This document shows positions 48,938 to 58,022 of a stretch of DNA of 64,000 nucleotides, piece after piece. A program made the translations under genes and the position numbers. This DNA comes from Pseudoalteromonas sp. XMcav2-N (GTDB lineage Bacteria; Pseudomonadota; Gammaproteobacteria; Enterobacterales; Alteromonadaceae): assembly GCF_024124545.1 (NCBI RefSeq), contig NZ_JAMXSF010000006.1, positions 186,001 to 250,000 on the forward strand. Direction: 5' to 3'. The notes below the pieces were generated by a model, which was not told the origin of the DNA, did no database searches, and was given only the letters and a program-made list of their open reading frames with translations. How positions within the stretch are numbered: the stretch's first letter is position 1; each line of letters begins with the position of its first letter.

Positions 48938-50836
48938 TCAGGCGCTGGCCCGAATGTCTTTACCCATGTTACCAGGGGTGATATTGATGTGTGGCCCCGG
49001 CGTACCAATCAGGCTTCCCTCAACCAGTTTTACGTTACAATCCAGCAGTTGTTCAAGCTGATGTTTGCTTTGTACGCCATCCACAAGCAAGGTGATTTGG
49101 CGTTCATGACACAGTTTGGCAATATGCTCAATATATTCATGAAGCTGAGTATCTTCGCTCAGTTGTTCAATCACACTGGATGTCAGTTTTACGCTGTCTA
49201 TGGTGAGTTTTAGTACTCTGCTGATGGTCAGTAAGCCACTGTTACTCGACGCCACCATGATATTCACGCCTTTGCTTTTCAGTACATTGATATACACCCG
49301 CATATCGGCAAAGTGCTCAATCACTTCTTGCTCTTCCAGCTCAAAGGTAATTTTGGCCGGTTGCGGGTAGCGCCGAAGCTGAGCAAAAATAAACTCCATC
49401 ATTTGCGGATCGGCCAGATCCTGCCAGCCCAACTGCATGCTCCAGGCATGATGCGATTTACGAAAATGTGCGGTGCACAACTCTAACATCACTTTGGTCA
49501 GTTGCGAGCTTAATCTGGAGTGGCGGATAACGTCTGAAAAGGAGTCTGGCCGTAAGATCAGACCCTGTTCAGTCAGCACCCTGGGTGTGCAGTGGTATTG
49601 TTCAACCACTTTACTCTGTGTGCCCATACGTGGCGTAAAGTAGGGAAGAATACGGTGCTGCTCAAACGCACTTTGCACCGTTTTTGCAATGGCAATATGC
49701 GACTCCTGAATGGTCTTTATCTGTGTCGGGTCTTGGCCATACAAGCATACGCGTTGCTGCTTTTGCTGCGCCTGACGACAGGCGATAAACGCATTTTCCA
49801 GTAACAGGCGTTTATTGCCACTGGCGATCCCTGCGGTGACCTGAATATATAAATGTGGATCCTGCAAGATGGGGGTAGTGGTCGGGAACTCATTAATCAG
49901 ACTACTCAGATAATGCTCCCCTTTATTGGCATCACTGAGCAGCACCAGCTTGGCGGTCGCAAGGCGATAGACTTTAAATGGCACGGTAAACTCACTGAAG
50001 TGGGTCATCACTCTACGCATGATCTCATCGCCAACATCGGTACCATAAAAGCTCACAATTTCTTCCAGCTCTTTAATTGCGATAATGGCCAGGCTCAGAT
50101 GCTGATTTGGGTTTTTGGCCAGATCCTGCTCCAGAGCCAGGCGGTTCGGGAACCCGGTACGCGCATCGGTAGTTAGCGTTTTTCTGAGTATTAATAAATA
50201 CATACCGGCAACCAGCAAAGCAATTGCAAAGAAAAAACAAGCCGTAAATAAGGCTTCTTTAACACTTTTGGCCAGCTCAGTTTGAATATGCGAGGTTTTA
50301 ATGTCTGCGCCAGTGAGATAGACCCGTCCGTCACGCGTCACATAAGGAATAAAAATGGTTTTAAAGTGCCCCCATTTATCTTGTGAGACTTCGTATAAAG
50401 GCTGAGTTGAGCGAAAAGCGCTTTTATTTACCGCGGTGGCTTCTGCATACAAGTCCAGCTTTCGGGTGACTTTGTCCTGTAAAACGTCACTCTGAGTGTA
50501 ACTGGAGGCGCTGAACCGTACAGAAGGGGCATCATAAATCATGGCATAGACATATTCGACGCCCAGGTGCTGAGCCAGCTGTGACAGCTGGGCACTTTTA
50601 TGGCGGTATTCTTCGTTGCTGACTTCATTGAGCCTGTCATGATAATCATCGCCCAGTATCAGTTGAGCACTGCGTGCGGCCATCAATAGCTTTTGATCTA
50701 TGCTCTTAACTATGGTGGTGCGGGTCTGATGGTAGGTATAGAGCACGTACGCCGACAAAGACGCAACAAAAATCACAAAGCCAATGACTATCCAGGTCAG
50801 AGATAGCGCCTTTAGGGCAAAATTCCGTTTATTCAT
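48938..50836 (-). CDS. Membrane sensor with degenerate GGDEF and EAL domains
   Basis: The 632-residue protein has helix (about 8-28), a periplasmic CACHE-like domain (about 30-205), a helix near 210-228, a GGDEF-like domain (about 235-370) and an EAL-like domain (about 400-625). The GGDEF domain keeps ARTGFPNRLAL, but the active-site GGDEF box reads LATAKLVLLSD. The EAL signature, DDFG and other metal-binding residues are absent (the segment reads VDGVQSKHQLEQL at the place of E-x-V-E). It is therefore probably a cyclic-di-GMP receptor or partner, not an enzyme. Start ATG 50836 is preferred to TTG 50860. Confidence 0.82.
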   Translation of the reverse strand: MNKRNFALKALSLTWIVIGFVIFVASLSAYVLYTYHQTRTTIVKSIDQKLLMAARSAQLILGDDYHDRLNEVSNEEYRHKSAQLSQLAQHLGVEYVYAMIYDAPSVRFSASSYTQSDVLQDKVTRKLDLYAEATAVNKSAFRSTQPLYEVSQDKWGHFKTIFIPYVTRDGRVYLTGADIKTSHIQTELAKSVKEALFTACFFFAIALLVAGMYLLILRKTLTTDARTGFPNRLALEQDLAKNPNQHLSLAIIAIKELEEIVSFYGTDVGDEIMRRVMTHFSEFTVPFKVYRLATAKLVLLSDANKGEHYLSSLINEFPTTTPILQDPHLYIQVTAGIASGNKRLLLENAFIACRQAQQKQQRVCLYGQDPTQIKTIQESHIAIAKTVQSAFEQHRILPYFTPRMGTQSKVVEQYHCTPRVLTEQGLILRPDSFSDVIRHSRLSSQLTKVMLELCTAHFRKSHHAWSMQLGWQDLADPQMMEFIFAQLRRYPQPAKITFELEEQEVIEHFADMRVYINVLKSKGVNIMVASSNSGLLTISRVLKLTIDSVKLTSSVIEQLSEDTQLHEYIEHIAKLCHERQITLLVDGVQSKHQLEQLLDCNVKLVEGSLIGTPGPHINITPGNMGKDIRASA

Positions 50837-51149
50837 GTCAGTTTCCGTTTGAGTCTTCAAGTCTGGTGGCGTGGATTGTTCCTAATACTATCCATTTCTC
50901 GCATTGCTGACAAAATATTTAACGAATTTGCGCTAGTTTTGAACCCTAATCCTTACATGAGTCGTACTAAAGGGTTGGGTTGACTCTCTTTACTGTGTCA
51001 TCAGAGGTTCATCAAAATATCAAGCAGAGTTCATTTTTTTTGACAGCATTGCAGACTTTCCCATCGCTTTACAGTAAAGTTAGTCATTTCGTATCAACTT
51101 GGCAAGGTAACTCCCGACATCAGTTACCCACGCATGATTAGGTATTAAA

Positions 51150-52778
51150 ATGGGTCCAAAGCGTTGTGCAGTCGCTTCTGAAGAAAGCTTAATGCGTATC
51201 TTTACCGTTCCAGAAGCACCCAGCTCCACGTTAAGTGTGATAGAGCAGGAAATTTCCAGTAATCTGGCTGGCTTTCTGAATGAAAACATCGCCGCAATCG
51301 AAAAACCATTGCACGAGATAGAGAAAGACTTTCAGTCGGCAATGATCCCGGAAGAACCGATGTTTGTGTCTGATTATGCTCAGGATATTATGGAGCAACT
51401 GGTCGCGCATTCTGTTCATACCGCGTCGCCAAGTTTTATTGGCCATATGACATCCGCATTGCCACACTTTGTTCTGCCGCTGTCTAAATTGATGGTGGGG
51501 CTGAACCAAAACCTGGTAAAAATAGAAACTTCAAAGGCTTTCACGCCATTGGAGCGCCAGGTGCTGGGCATGATGCACCATCTGGCCTATGGTGAAAATG
51601 ACGGTTTTTATGAAAAGTGGATGCACAGTGCTAAGACAGCTCTGGGGGCATTTTGCTCTGGCGGCACCATTGCCAATATTACGGCTCTGTGGATTGCCCG
51701 TAACCGTTTGCTGGGCCCGGATGGCAACTTTAAAGGTCTTGCCAGCGAAGGGATCATGGCTGCGATGCTGCATTATGGCTATAAAGGCCTGGCAGTGTTG
51801 GTGTCTGAGCGTGGTCATTACTCATTGGGTAAAGCCGCGGATGTACTGGGCATTGGCCGCAGTAATTTTATTGCCGTCAAAACCGATGACAATAACAAAG
51901 TGGATGTTAATGCGATGCGTGTTAAAGCGCAGGAGCTAGCTGAAAAAGGCATCAAAGTAATGGCGATTGTCGGGGTCGCGGGTACCACAGAAACGGGTAA
52001 CATAGATCCGCTGCCAGAAATGGCGGCGCTCAGTCAGGAGCTTGGCTGTCATTTTCATGTTGATGCTGCCTGGGGGGGGGCCACCTTACTGTCTGCTAAT
52101 TACCGTCATTTACTTAACGGTATTGAGCTGGCTGATTCCATCACGATAGATGCGCATAAACAAATGTACGTGCCTATGGGCGCCGGCATAGTGTTGTTTA
52201 AAGACCCCACAGCAACAGACGTGATTGAACATCATGCTGAATATATCCTGCGTAAGGGTTCAAAAGATTTAGGCAGTCATACACTCGAAGGCAGTCGGCC
52301 GGGTATGGCGATGCTGGTGCATGCCTGTTTACGCGTGATCGGGCGCAAAGGCTATGAGATGCTGATCGATAAAGGGATCGAAAAAGCGCGGTACTTTGCA
52401 GAGCTGATCCGTGAAGAAGAAGATTTTGAATTGGTGTCGGACCCTGAGCTGTGTTTGCTGACCTATCGCTATGTACCAAAGCAGATCCGCCAGGCAATTG
52501 AGCGTGCAGATGAGCAAGAGCGCATCGACATTTATGCCGCGTTAAACCGCTTTACCGCCAGTATGCAGAAGCGTCAGCGCGAATCGGGGCGTTCGTTTGT
52601 TTCCCGTACCCGCTTAACGCCGCCTCAGTATCAACATCAGCCCACCGTGGTATTCCGAGTGGTACTGGCGAACCCTTTGACCTCAAAACAGATGTTAAAA
52701 GAGATTTTGGCAGAGCAAAAGGGGCTGGCGCAGAGTGACCCGGTATTTAAAAAATATCTTGCAAAATACATGGCCTAG
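51150..52778 (+). CDS. panP: Pyridoxal-dependent aspartate 1-decarboxylase PanP
   Basis: PanP makes beta-alanine from aspartate for pantothenate and CoA synthesis, replacing the pyruvoyl PanD in many marine gammaproteobacteria. The 542-residue protein belongs to the group II PLP decarboxylases: CSGGTIANITAL, the VDAAWGGA metal/PLP aspartate and the Schiff-base lysine in IDAHKQMYVPMGAG are visible. The start at the ATG 51150 fits the N-terminus of related PanP proteins (RIFTVPEAPSSTL follows). An AGG lies 8 bases upstream. There is no panD in the window. Confidence 0.92.
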   Translation: MGPKRCAVASEESLMRIFTVPEAPSSTLSVIEQEISSNLAGFLNENIAAIEKPLHEIEKDFQSAMIPEEPMFVSDYAQDIMEQLVAHSVHTASPSFIGHMTSALPHFVLPLSKLMVGLNQNLVKIETSKAFTPLERQVLGMMHHLAYGENDGFYEKWMHSAKTALGAFCSGGTIANITALWIARNRLLGPDGNFKGLASEGIMAAMLHYGYKGLAVLVSERGHYSLGKAADVLGIGRSNFIAVKTDDNNKVDVNAMRVKAQELAEKGIKVMAIVGVAGTTETGNIDPLPEMAALSQELGCHFHVDAAWGGATLLSANYRHLLNGIELADSITIDAHKQMYVPMGAGIVLFKDPTATDVIEHHAEYILRKGSKDLGSHTLEGSRPGMAMLVHACLRVIGRKGYEMLIDKGIEKARYFAELIREEEDFELVSDPELCLLTYRYVPKQIRQAIERADEQERIDIYAALNRFTASMQKRQRESGRSFVSRTRLTPPQYQHQPTVVFRVVLANPLTSKQMLKEILAEQKGLAQSDPVFKKYLAKYMA

Positions 52779-52912
52779 TTCGGTCATCCGGTCTTGATGC
52801 ATACGCTCTGGGCAAGAAAACAATGCATTTTGTCGCAGGCGAGATATTATTAGAGTATAACAATGGTATGGCATCGCAATAAGACGATGCCCTAATTCAT
52901 CAGCTTTGCGAC

Positions 52913-53959
52913 TTGGTAGTACCTTTGAATCGATTAACTCAGAGCACGCAAAAATTGCGGCGGATCAGCTCGCAAGAGGTCGATGTTTCCGGCGAACATC
53001 AGAGCTTTTTGCGAGATATCATTTTTGAGGCAAAATCCTTGCTTCAGGTCGATCGTGTGTCGGTGTGGTTGTTTGACGACATGCATCAGCCGACCAAGTT
53101 ACTCAATTACGCCAATACTGACTGGCAGGCGGTGCCGCAGCAGTTGCCAGTGTTGACGATTGAAGATTTCCCTACTTATTTTGCAACCATTATCAGCGGC
53201 CAGTCTATTGCCGCTGAGGATGCATGCACTGATCCTCGTACCTGCGAATTTACCGATATCTACCTCAAACCTCACAACATAGCGACTATGCTGGACACGG
53301 CCATTTTTAAAAATGGCATTGCACTGGGAGTGGTGTGCTGTGAAGGGCTTGCTGATGTACGTCAGTGGCAGGAGTGGGAAGTGACCATCACGGAAATGGT
53401 TGCTGATTGTTGTAGCCGTCGTTTGTTGGTACATGAGTTATATCAGATGCAGCAAAAGCTCACCAAAATGGCGTTTCAGGACATGCTGACGGGTCTGAAC
53501 AACCGTCGTTTCCTGATGGAGCATGCTAAGCGTGAGATGAGCCGTCATCAGCGCACTGAGCGGCCGATGAGCTTGATCATGATGGACCTGGACAGATTTA
53601 AACGCATCAATGACGACTTTGGCCATGATGCCGGCGATAAAGTGCTGCAAAAGTTTGCCCAGTGTTGCCTGGATGTGGTGCGCGTGGAAGACTGTTTTTG
53701 TCGCTTAGGCGGTGAAGAGTTTGTCGTGTTGTTACCAGAAACCTCGGTCAGCGATGCACATATGGTGGCCAACCGGTTATGCACGGCCGTCCGGGACATG
53801 GAAGTGCGTCAGGAAAACATGTTGATCCATGTCACAGCCAGCTTTGGGGTTGCTGAGGTAAACCCCAGTATGCCGTTCAGTCATGCCCTTAAAATGGCTG
53901 ATCAGGCGGTGTATCGTGCCAAGGCCAATGGCCGCGATCAGATCCAGCTTGCCTATTAA
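52913..53959 (+). CDS. GAF-GGDEF diguanylate cyclase
   Basis: The protein (about 348 residues) has an N-terminal GAF domain (about 25-165) and a GGDEF domain (about 180-345). Catalytic GGEEF is at 266-270, with the inhibitory I-site RVED at 257-260, exactly five residues upstream. It should make cyclic di-GMP under product feedback and ligand control by the GAF domain. Start is uncertain: only TTG codons (52913, 52925) and no ATG occur near, with an in-frame stop at 52880 and a weak ribosome site. The stop codon overlaps the end of the convergent CrbS gene by 4 bases. Confidence 0.88.
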   Translation: MVVPLNRLTQSTQKLRRISSQEVDVSGEHQSFLRDIIFEAKSLLQVDRVSVWLFDDMHQPTKLLNYANTDWQAVPQQLPVLTIEDFPTYFATIISGQSIAAEDACTDPRTCEFTDIYLKPHNIATMLDTAIFKNGIALGVVCCEGLADVRQWQEWEVTITEMVADCCSRRLLVHELYQMQQKLTKMAFQDMLTGLNNRRFLMEHAKREMSRHQRTERPMSLIMMDLDRFKRINDDFGHDAGDKVLQKFAQCCLDVVRVEDCFCRLGGEEFVVLLPETSVSDAHMVANRLCTAVRDMEVRQENMLIHVTASFGVAEVNPSMPFSHALKMADQAVYRAKANGRDQIQLAY

Positions 53960-56900
53960 CTGCCATGGCTAAGTAGCGCCTTGAGCTTAGCGGGTTTCAG
54001 TGGTTTACTCAGGTAGTGGATCTGAGCCTGTTTGGCTTGTAGCTTTAAACTGTCATCGCGGACCGCAGTAATGAGAACGGCCGGGATCCTTGTATCCCAG
54101 CACTGCCTTAAATCCTGGATCAGGCTGACGCCATTTTCATCATTATCGAGCTGATAATCCATCAGGATAAAATCCGGTGCCGGATTGTCTGCAGCATATT
54201 TCCGGGCTTTGGTTGCCCTGTCAAACATCTGATACCCAAATTGCCACTTATCCAGCAAACTGGCCATGGCGGCCAGGTTTTTGGGGTCGTCATCCACCAC
54301 AACCAGATTAAGTTGTGTTTTACTGGTAGTCTTTTGCTCCACGCTGCCAGCTTTTTGCTGGAGCTGCTGATAATCTCCCAATGGCACTTCTACGCTGAAG
54401 CGACTGCCTTTGCCCGGAATGGAATGCATTTCCAGGGGCATGCTAAGCAGCTCGCACAGCCGTTTTACAACACCCAGCCCCAGCCCCACGCCTTTATTGT
54501 CGCCGCTTTGAATACGGTAAAAGTCGTTAAATATTTTCTGTTGTTCGTGTTCGGTGATACCCGGACCTGTATCCCAGACTTCAATGCGAACACTGTGGCT
54601 GCGGCGGCGACAAGCCAGCAGAACACGACCATGCTCAGTATATTTGACGGCATTGGACACCAGATTCTGCACAATACGGCGAAGATAGGTAATATCGCTG
54701 TGGATCACCTGGTGGCTGGTTCTAACATGCAGCGCCAGACCTTTTTCCTGACACAAAATGGCATATTCACTGGCCAGGGGCGACATGATCTCATCGATGT
54801 CAAAATGACGAGGTGTGGGTTTCATCGCGCCCTGTTCCAGTTTAGCAATGTCCAGTAGCGCGGACATCAGATGAACGGTCGAATCCAGGCTGGCACCCAG
54901 CTTTTCCAGATTACTGCGGTCGTTACCTTCCAGCTTCTCCTCATTAATCGCAGCCAGGTAAAGGCGAGCGGCATTCAGCGGTTGTAAAATATCGTGGCTG
55001 GCCAGCGCCAAAAATCGGGTCTTACTGTCATTGGCGCGTTCAGCCTCTTTTTTCGCGGCAACCAGGGCTTGCTCCGTTTCCTCCCGGCTGGCAATCTGGG
55101 CTTTAAGATCCTGGTTTATCAGACGGATTTCTTGTGTTCTTGCCTCAATGCGGTTTTCGAGATCCATGTTGATCTCTTCCAGTGCGTTCTGCGTGTCGAT
55201 GTGGCTGGTGATGTCAGAGAAACTGGTGACAAAGCCACCTTCTGGCAGCGGGTTACCCGTCATTTCAAACACTTGCCCGTTACTGCGATGTCGAATGAAA
55301 TGGTGCGATGTGCCATTTTTCAAATGCTGTACACGTTTTTCGACCAGTTTCTCAAGCTCTCCCGGGCCACATTCGCCGCGTTCAGCGTTAAAGCGGATCA
55401 CTTCCTCAATACTCTGGCCTACTTGTAAAAAACCATCCGGGTATTCAAACATTTCATGATAACGACGGTTCCAGGCAACCAGGTTGAGGTCTTTATCCAC
55501 CACTGAAATTCCGTGGCTGAGATTTTCCAGTGAGGTGAAAAGCAGGTTCTGGTTGAACTGCAATGCCTGGGTGGTCTCATCGAAAAAGTTGACCACTTCT
55601 TCAAAAGCTAGTTGTTTACCCGAAGAAACGGCATGGATCAACGCGCGCGCAGAAGAGGCTCCCAGCACGCCAGTGAGTGCACGCTCACAAAAGGCAATAA
55701 AATCCGCGCTCGGATAGGCATTGCTGTCTTCAATATCGTGATTGATGGCATAGTGGCTGAGTAACTGCTGACTGCGCTGGATCCCTAAAAAGGTTTGCAG
55801 TAGCACGGTAAAGTCATACACCGTCGCTTTGACGTCTTTGTTGAGGCGTTTGGCAGCGCTGGCCTGTTCCCAGGGGCTGACAAAGGCAGCGGCCTGAATT
55901 TTATCTATCAGACGCTCATATGCACCCAACGAGAAGCTGATATAACAGCTGATATTAGCCAGCAGCGCCAGTAAGGTGCCGCGGGTGATGATGGTCTGAC
56001 GGGTTTCAAAGTCCAGACTGTTACCGGCTTCAATCACCGGAAACATCAGGAATAACATCCAGCATAAAAAGCCCGCCAGCAGACCGGCATAGACGCCATA
56101 AGCATGACCTTTGCGCCAGTATAGTCCGCCGACAATGGCCGGAAGTAACTGAGTAACCAGAGAAAAAGCCACCAGGCCCATGTTCGCCAGTGCCTCACCA
56201 TGGCCAAACCACTGCTGATAGAGGAACGCCAGGACCAAAATGGCGGCAATGATAAAGCGTCGGATCAGCAGGATACGGGTTTTATAGTTGCTGGTCAGGC
56301 GATTCTTTTTAAACTTACGCTTTAGCAGCAGGGGCAGCACGACATCGTTAGAGAGCATGGTACTGAGTGTGAGTGTTGCCACCACTATCATGGCTGTGGC
56401 GGCGGATAACCCCCCGATAAACACAAAGGTGGTGATCAGCGGATGGCCCTGCATCATGGGCAGTGCCAGTACAAAGCTATCCGCTGCCACGGCCTGACCA
56501 ATATTAGGATGAATGGCAGCGCTTGCGATGGGCAGTATCATTGCCGCTATCAGGATGAGGTACAATGGGAATGCCCAGCGTGCGGTACGCAGATGACGAC
56601 TATCCTGATTGTCGACCACAGTCACATGGAATTGTCGGGGTAGGCAGATGATGGCGGCGGCGGCCATCAGTGTCTGGCCGATAAAGTTGAAATTGGAAAA
56701 ATCAAACCCCTGCCAGTGTGCAAACAACGTCATATCGGCGCTGTTTTGTGACAGTAAAGCCTGTATGGCTATGACGGCAACGGCCATCAGTGCCAGCAGT
56801 TTGATCAAGGATTCAAATGCGACGGCGAGCATTAGTCCAGAGCGATATTCGGTTACATCGACTTTGCGGGTACCAAAAAAGATGGCAAACAGTGCCATCA

Positions 56901-57384
56901 GCAAAGTCCCGGTCATGGCCAGCATGCCCCCTGAGATCGGGGTACCCTGTTGTAGCAACAAAAAGCTGCTGCTCAGGGCTTTGAGTTGCAGTGCAATATA
57001 GGGAATAGTGGCCAGCAACGCTATCATGGTCACCATAACAGCGGTAGTCTGACGCTTACCGTAGCGTGCTGAAATGAAGTCGGCAATAGTGGTGATGTTC
57101 TGCTTTTTACTGACCAGGATCAGCTTGCGCAAAAAGCCCTGACCAAACATAAAAAGCAGGGCCGGACCAAGCAAAATGGGCAGATAGTGCCAGCTGCTGG
57201 TTGCGGCGGTTCCTACTGAGCCATAATAGGTCCAGGAGGTACAATAGATACCGAGGGCTAAGGCGTAAACAAAAGGATGGTGACTGATCCGTGTTGCAGC
57301 CGGCGTGGTTTTATCTCCCCAGTTGGCCAGCCAGAATAGTAAGCCGATATAGGCGATGGCAACGAGGATCAAGGCAGCCGTCAT
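53956..57384 (-). CDS. SSF-domain hybrid sensor histidine kinase, CrbS-like
   Basis: The 1142-residue protein joins a sodium/solute symporter-type domain of about 13 helices (1-500) with a short linker, a PAS domain (about 630-740), coiled coil, HisKA with H797 (LASHDILQPLNAA), HATPase and a C-terminal receiver with D1076 (LMDYQLDND). CrbS in Vibrio and CbrA in Pseudomonas have this fusion; CrbS controls acetyl-CoA synthetase. Its response regulator CrbR is not in the window. It is divergent from DUF4212-symporter genes, a known pairing for acetate-linked control. Confidence 0.88.
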   Translation of the reverse strand: MTAALILVAIAYIGLLFWLANWGDKTTPAATRISHHPFVYALALGIYCTSWTYYGSVGTAATSSWHYLPILLGPALLFMFGQGFLRKLILVSKKQNITTIADFISARYGKRQTTAVMVTMIALLATIPYIALQLKALSSSFLLLQQGTPISGGMLAMTGTLLMALFAIFFGTRKVDVTEYRSGLMLAVAFESLIKLLALMAVAVIAIQALLSQNSADMTLFAHWQGFDFSNFNFIGQTLMAAAAIICLPRQFHVTVVDNQDSRHLRTARWAFPLYLILIAAMILPIASAAIHPNIGQAVAADSFVLALPMMQGHPLITTFVFIGGLSAATAMIVVATLTLSTMLSNDVVLPLLLKRKFKKNRLTSNYKTRILLIRRFIIAAILVLAFLYQQWFGHGEALANMGLVAFSLVTQLLPAIVGGLYWRKGHAYGVYAGLLAGFLCWMLFLMFPVIEAGNSLDFETRQTIITRGTLLALLANISCYISFSLGAYERLIDKIQAAAFVSPWEQASAAKRLNKDVKATVYDFTVLLQTFLGIQRSQQLLSHYAINHDIEDSNAYPSADFIAFCERALTGVLGASSARALIHAVSSGKQLAFEEVVNFFDETTQALQFNQNLLFTSLENLSHGISVVDKDLNLVAWNRRYHEMFEYPDGFLQVGQSIEEVIRFNAERGECGPGELEKLVEKRVQHLKNGTSHHFIRHRSNGQVFEMTGNPLPEGGFVTSFSDITSHIDTQNALEEINMDLENRIEARTQEIRLINQDLKAQIASREETEQALVAAKKEAERANDSKTRFLALASHDILQPLNAARLYLAAINEEKLEGNDRSNLEKLGASLDSTVHLMSALLDIAKLEQGAMKPTPRHFDIDEIMSPLASEYAILCQEKGLALHVRTSHQVIHSDITYLRRIVQNLVSNAVKYTEHGRVLLACRRRSHSVRIEVWDTGPGITEHEQQKIFNDFYRIQSGDNKGVGLGLGVVKRLCELLSMPLEMHSIPGKGSRFSVEVPLGDYQQLQQKAGSVEQKTTSKTQLNLVVVDDDPKNLAAMASLLDKWQFGYQMFDRATKARKYAADNPAPDFILMDYQLDNDENGVSLIQDLRQCWDTRIPAVLITAVRDDSLKLQAKQAQIHYLSKPLKPAKLKALLSHGS

Positions 57385-57750
57385 AGTGAACCCTTGTGTT
57401 AATGCTTGTTATTGTCTTTATGCCTTTAAAGTAGCATCACTTGCGGATAATCCAAAGTGACATAATCACCTGATTTTAAAAAATTATTCGATTTTTATTG
57501 AGTTAATTAGACTAATGTCTTATCTCCTGCATACGTGTCCCTGAATTTGCTAACCCTGCCATGTAAACTCCCTAACTAATTGAATTTAAGGTTTTTAATG
57601 GTTGTTGAAATTATTTTATTCAGCAGTTTACGTAAACGTAACCTTGCCGTTACGACTAAGGTCTCAATTTCATCTTGACGGGCCATTGCTACAGTCAAAA
57701 GGTCATTAACACCAGCACATCGGCGACAGGTGTGTGAAAGGGGACTTATC
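57385..57750. other. Control region between crbS-like kinase and symporter operon
   Basis: This 366-base region has no credible gene. It should hold two divergent promoters, and it contains the GTTTACGTAAAC palindrome described separately. AT-rich stretches near 57470-57500 could be part of the crbS promoter. Confidence 0.65.
57626..57641. promoter_or_regulatory. Palindromic operator candidate
   Basis: GTTTACGTAAAC is a perfect 12-base palindrome at 57626-57637, extended by GTAA. The TTTACGTAAACGTAA pattern resembles, as I recall, the site of LiuR-type MerR regulators of fatty-acid and branched-chain catabolism. It lies about 110 bases upstream of the DUF4212 gene. Confidence 0.45.
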
Positions 57751-58014
57751 ATGGCTTTTAAAAGTGAAGAACAAGCAAAAGCATATTGGTCAGAGAATCT
57801 AGCCTTAATGTTTAAGCTATTAGTAGTGTGGTTTGTGGTGTCTTTTGGATGCGGCATTCTACTGGTTGATGTACTCAACGAGGTCCGCTTCTTCGGATTT
57901 AAATTGGGTTTTTGGTTTTCGCAGCAGGGCGCAATTTATACCTTCGTTGCTTTGATTTTTGTCTATGTATTCAAAATGGATGCGCTGGACAAAAAATACG
58001 GCGTGGATGAATAA
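57751..58014 (+). CDS. DUF4212 symporter small subunit
   Basis: The 87-residue protein has two membrane helices (about 17-40 and 52-72) and the DUF4212 pattern MAFKSEEQAKAYWSENL with LDKKYGVDE at the end. It is thought to form part of the sodium/solute symporter encoded next. ATG 57751 follows AAAGGGGA. It lies 8 bases before the symporter gene, so both make one unit. Confidence 0.92.
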   Translation: MAFKSEEQAKAYWSENLALMFKLLVVWFVVSFGCGILLVDVLNEVRFFGFKLGFWFSQQGAIYTFVALIFVYVFKMDALDKKYGVDE

Positions 58015-58022
58015 GGAGCGCT

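Noticed and set aside
48938..50836. Identity as CsrD (RNase E specificity factor)
   Set aside because: Length is similar, but the N-terminal periplasmic domain and gene position differ from CsrD/MshH.
57576..57878. Minus-strand ORF of 100 codons opposite DUF4212
   Set aside because: It runs through the control region and antisense to a real gene, with no ribosome site.
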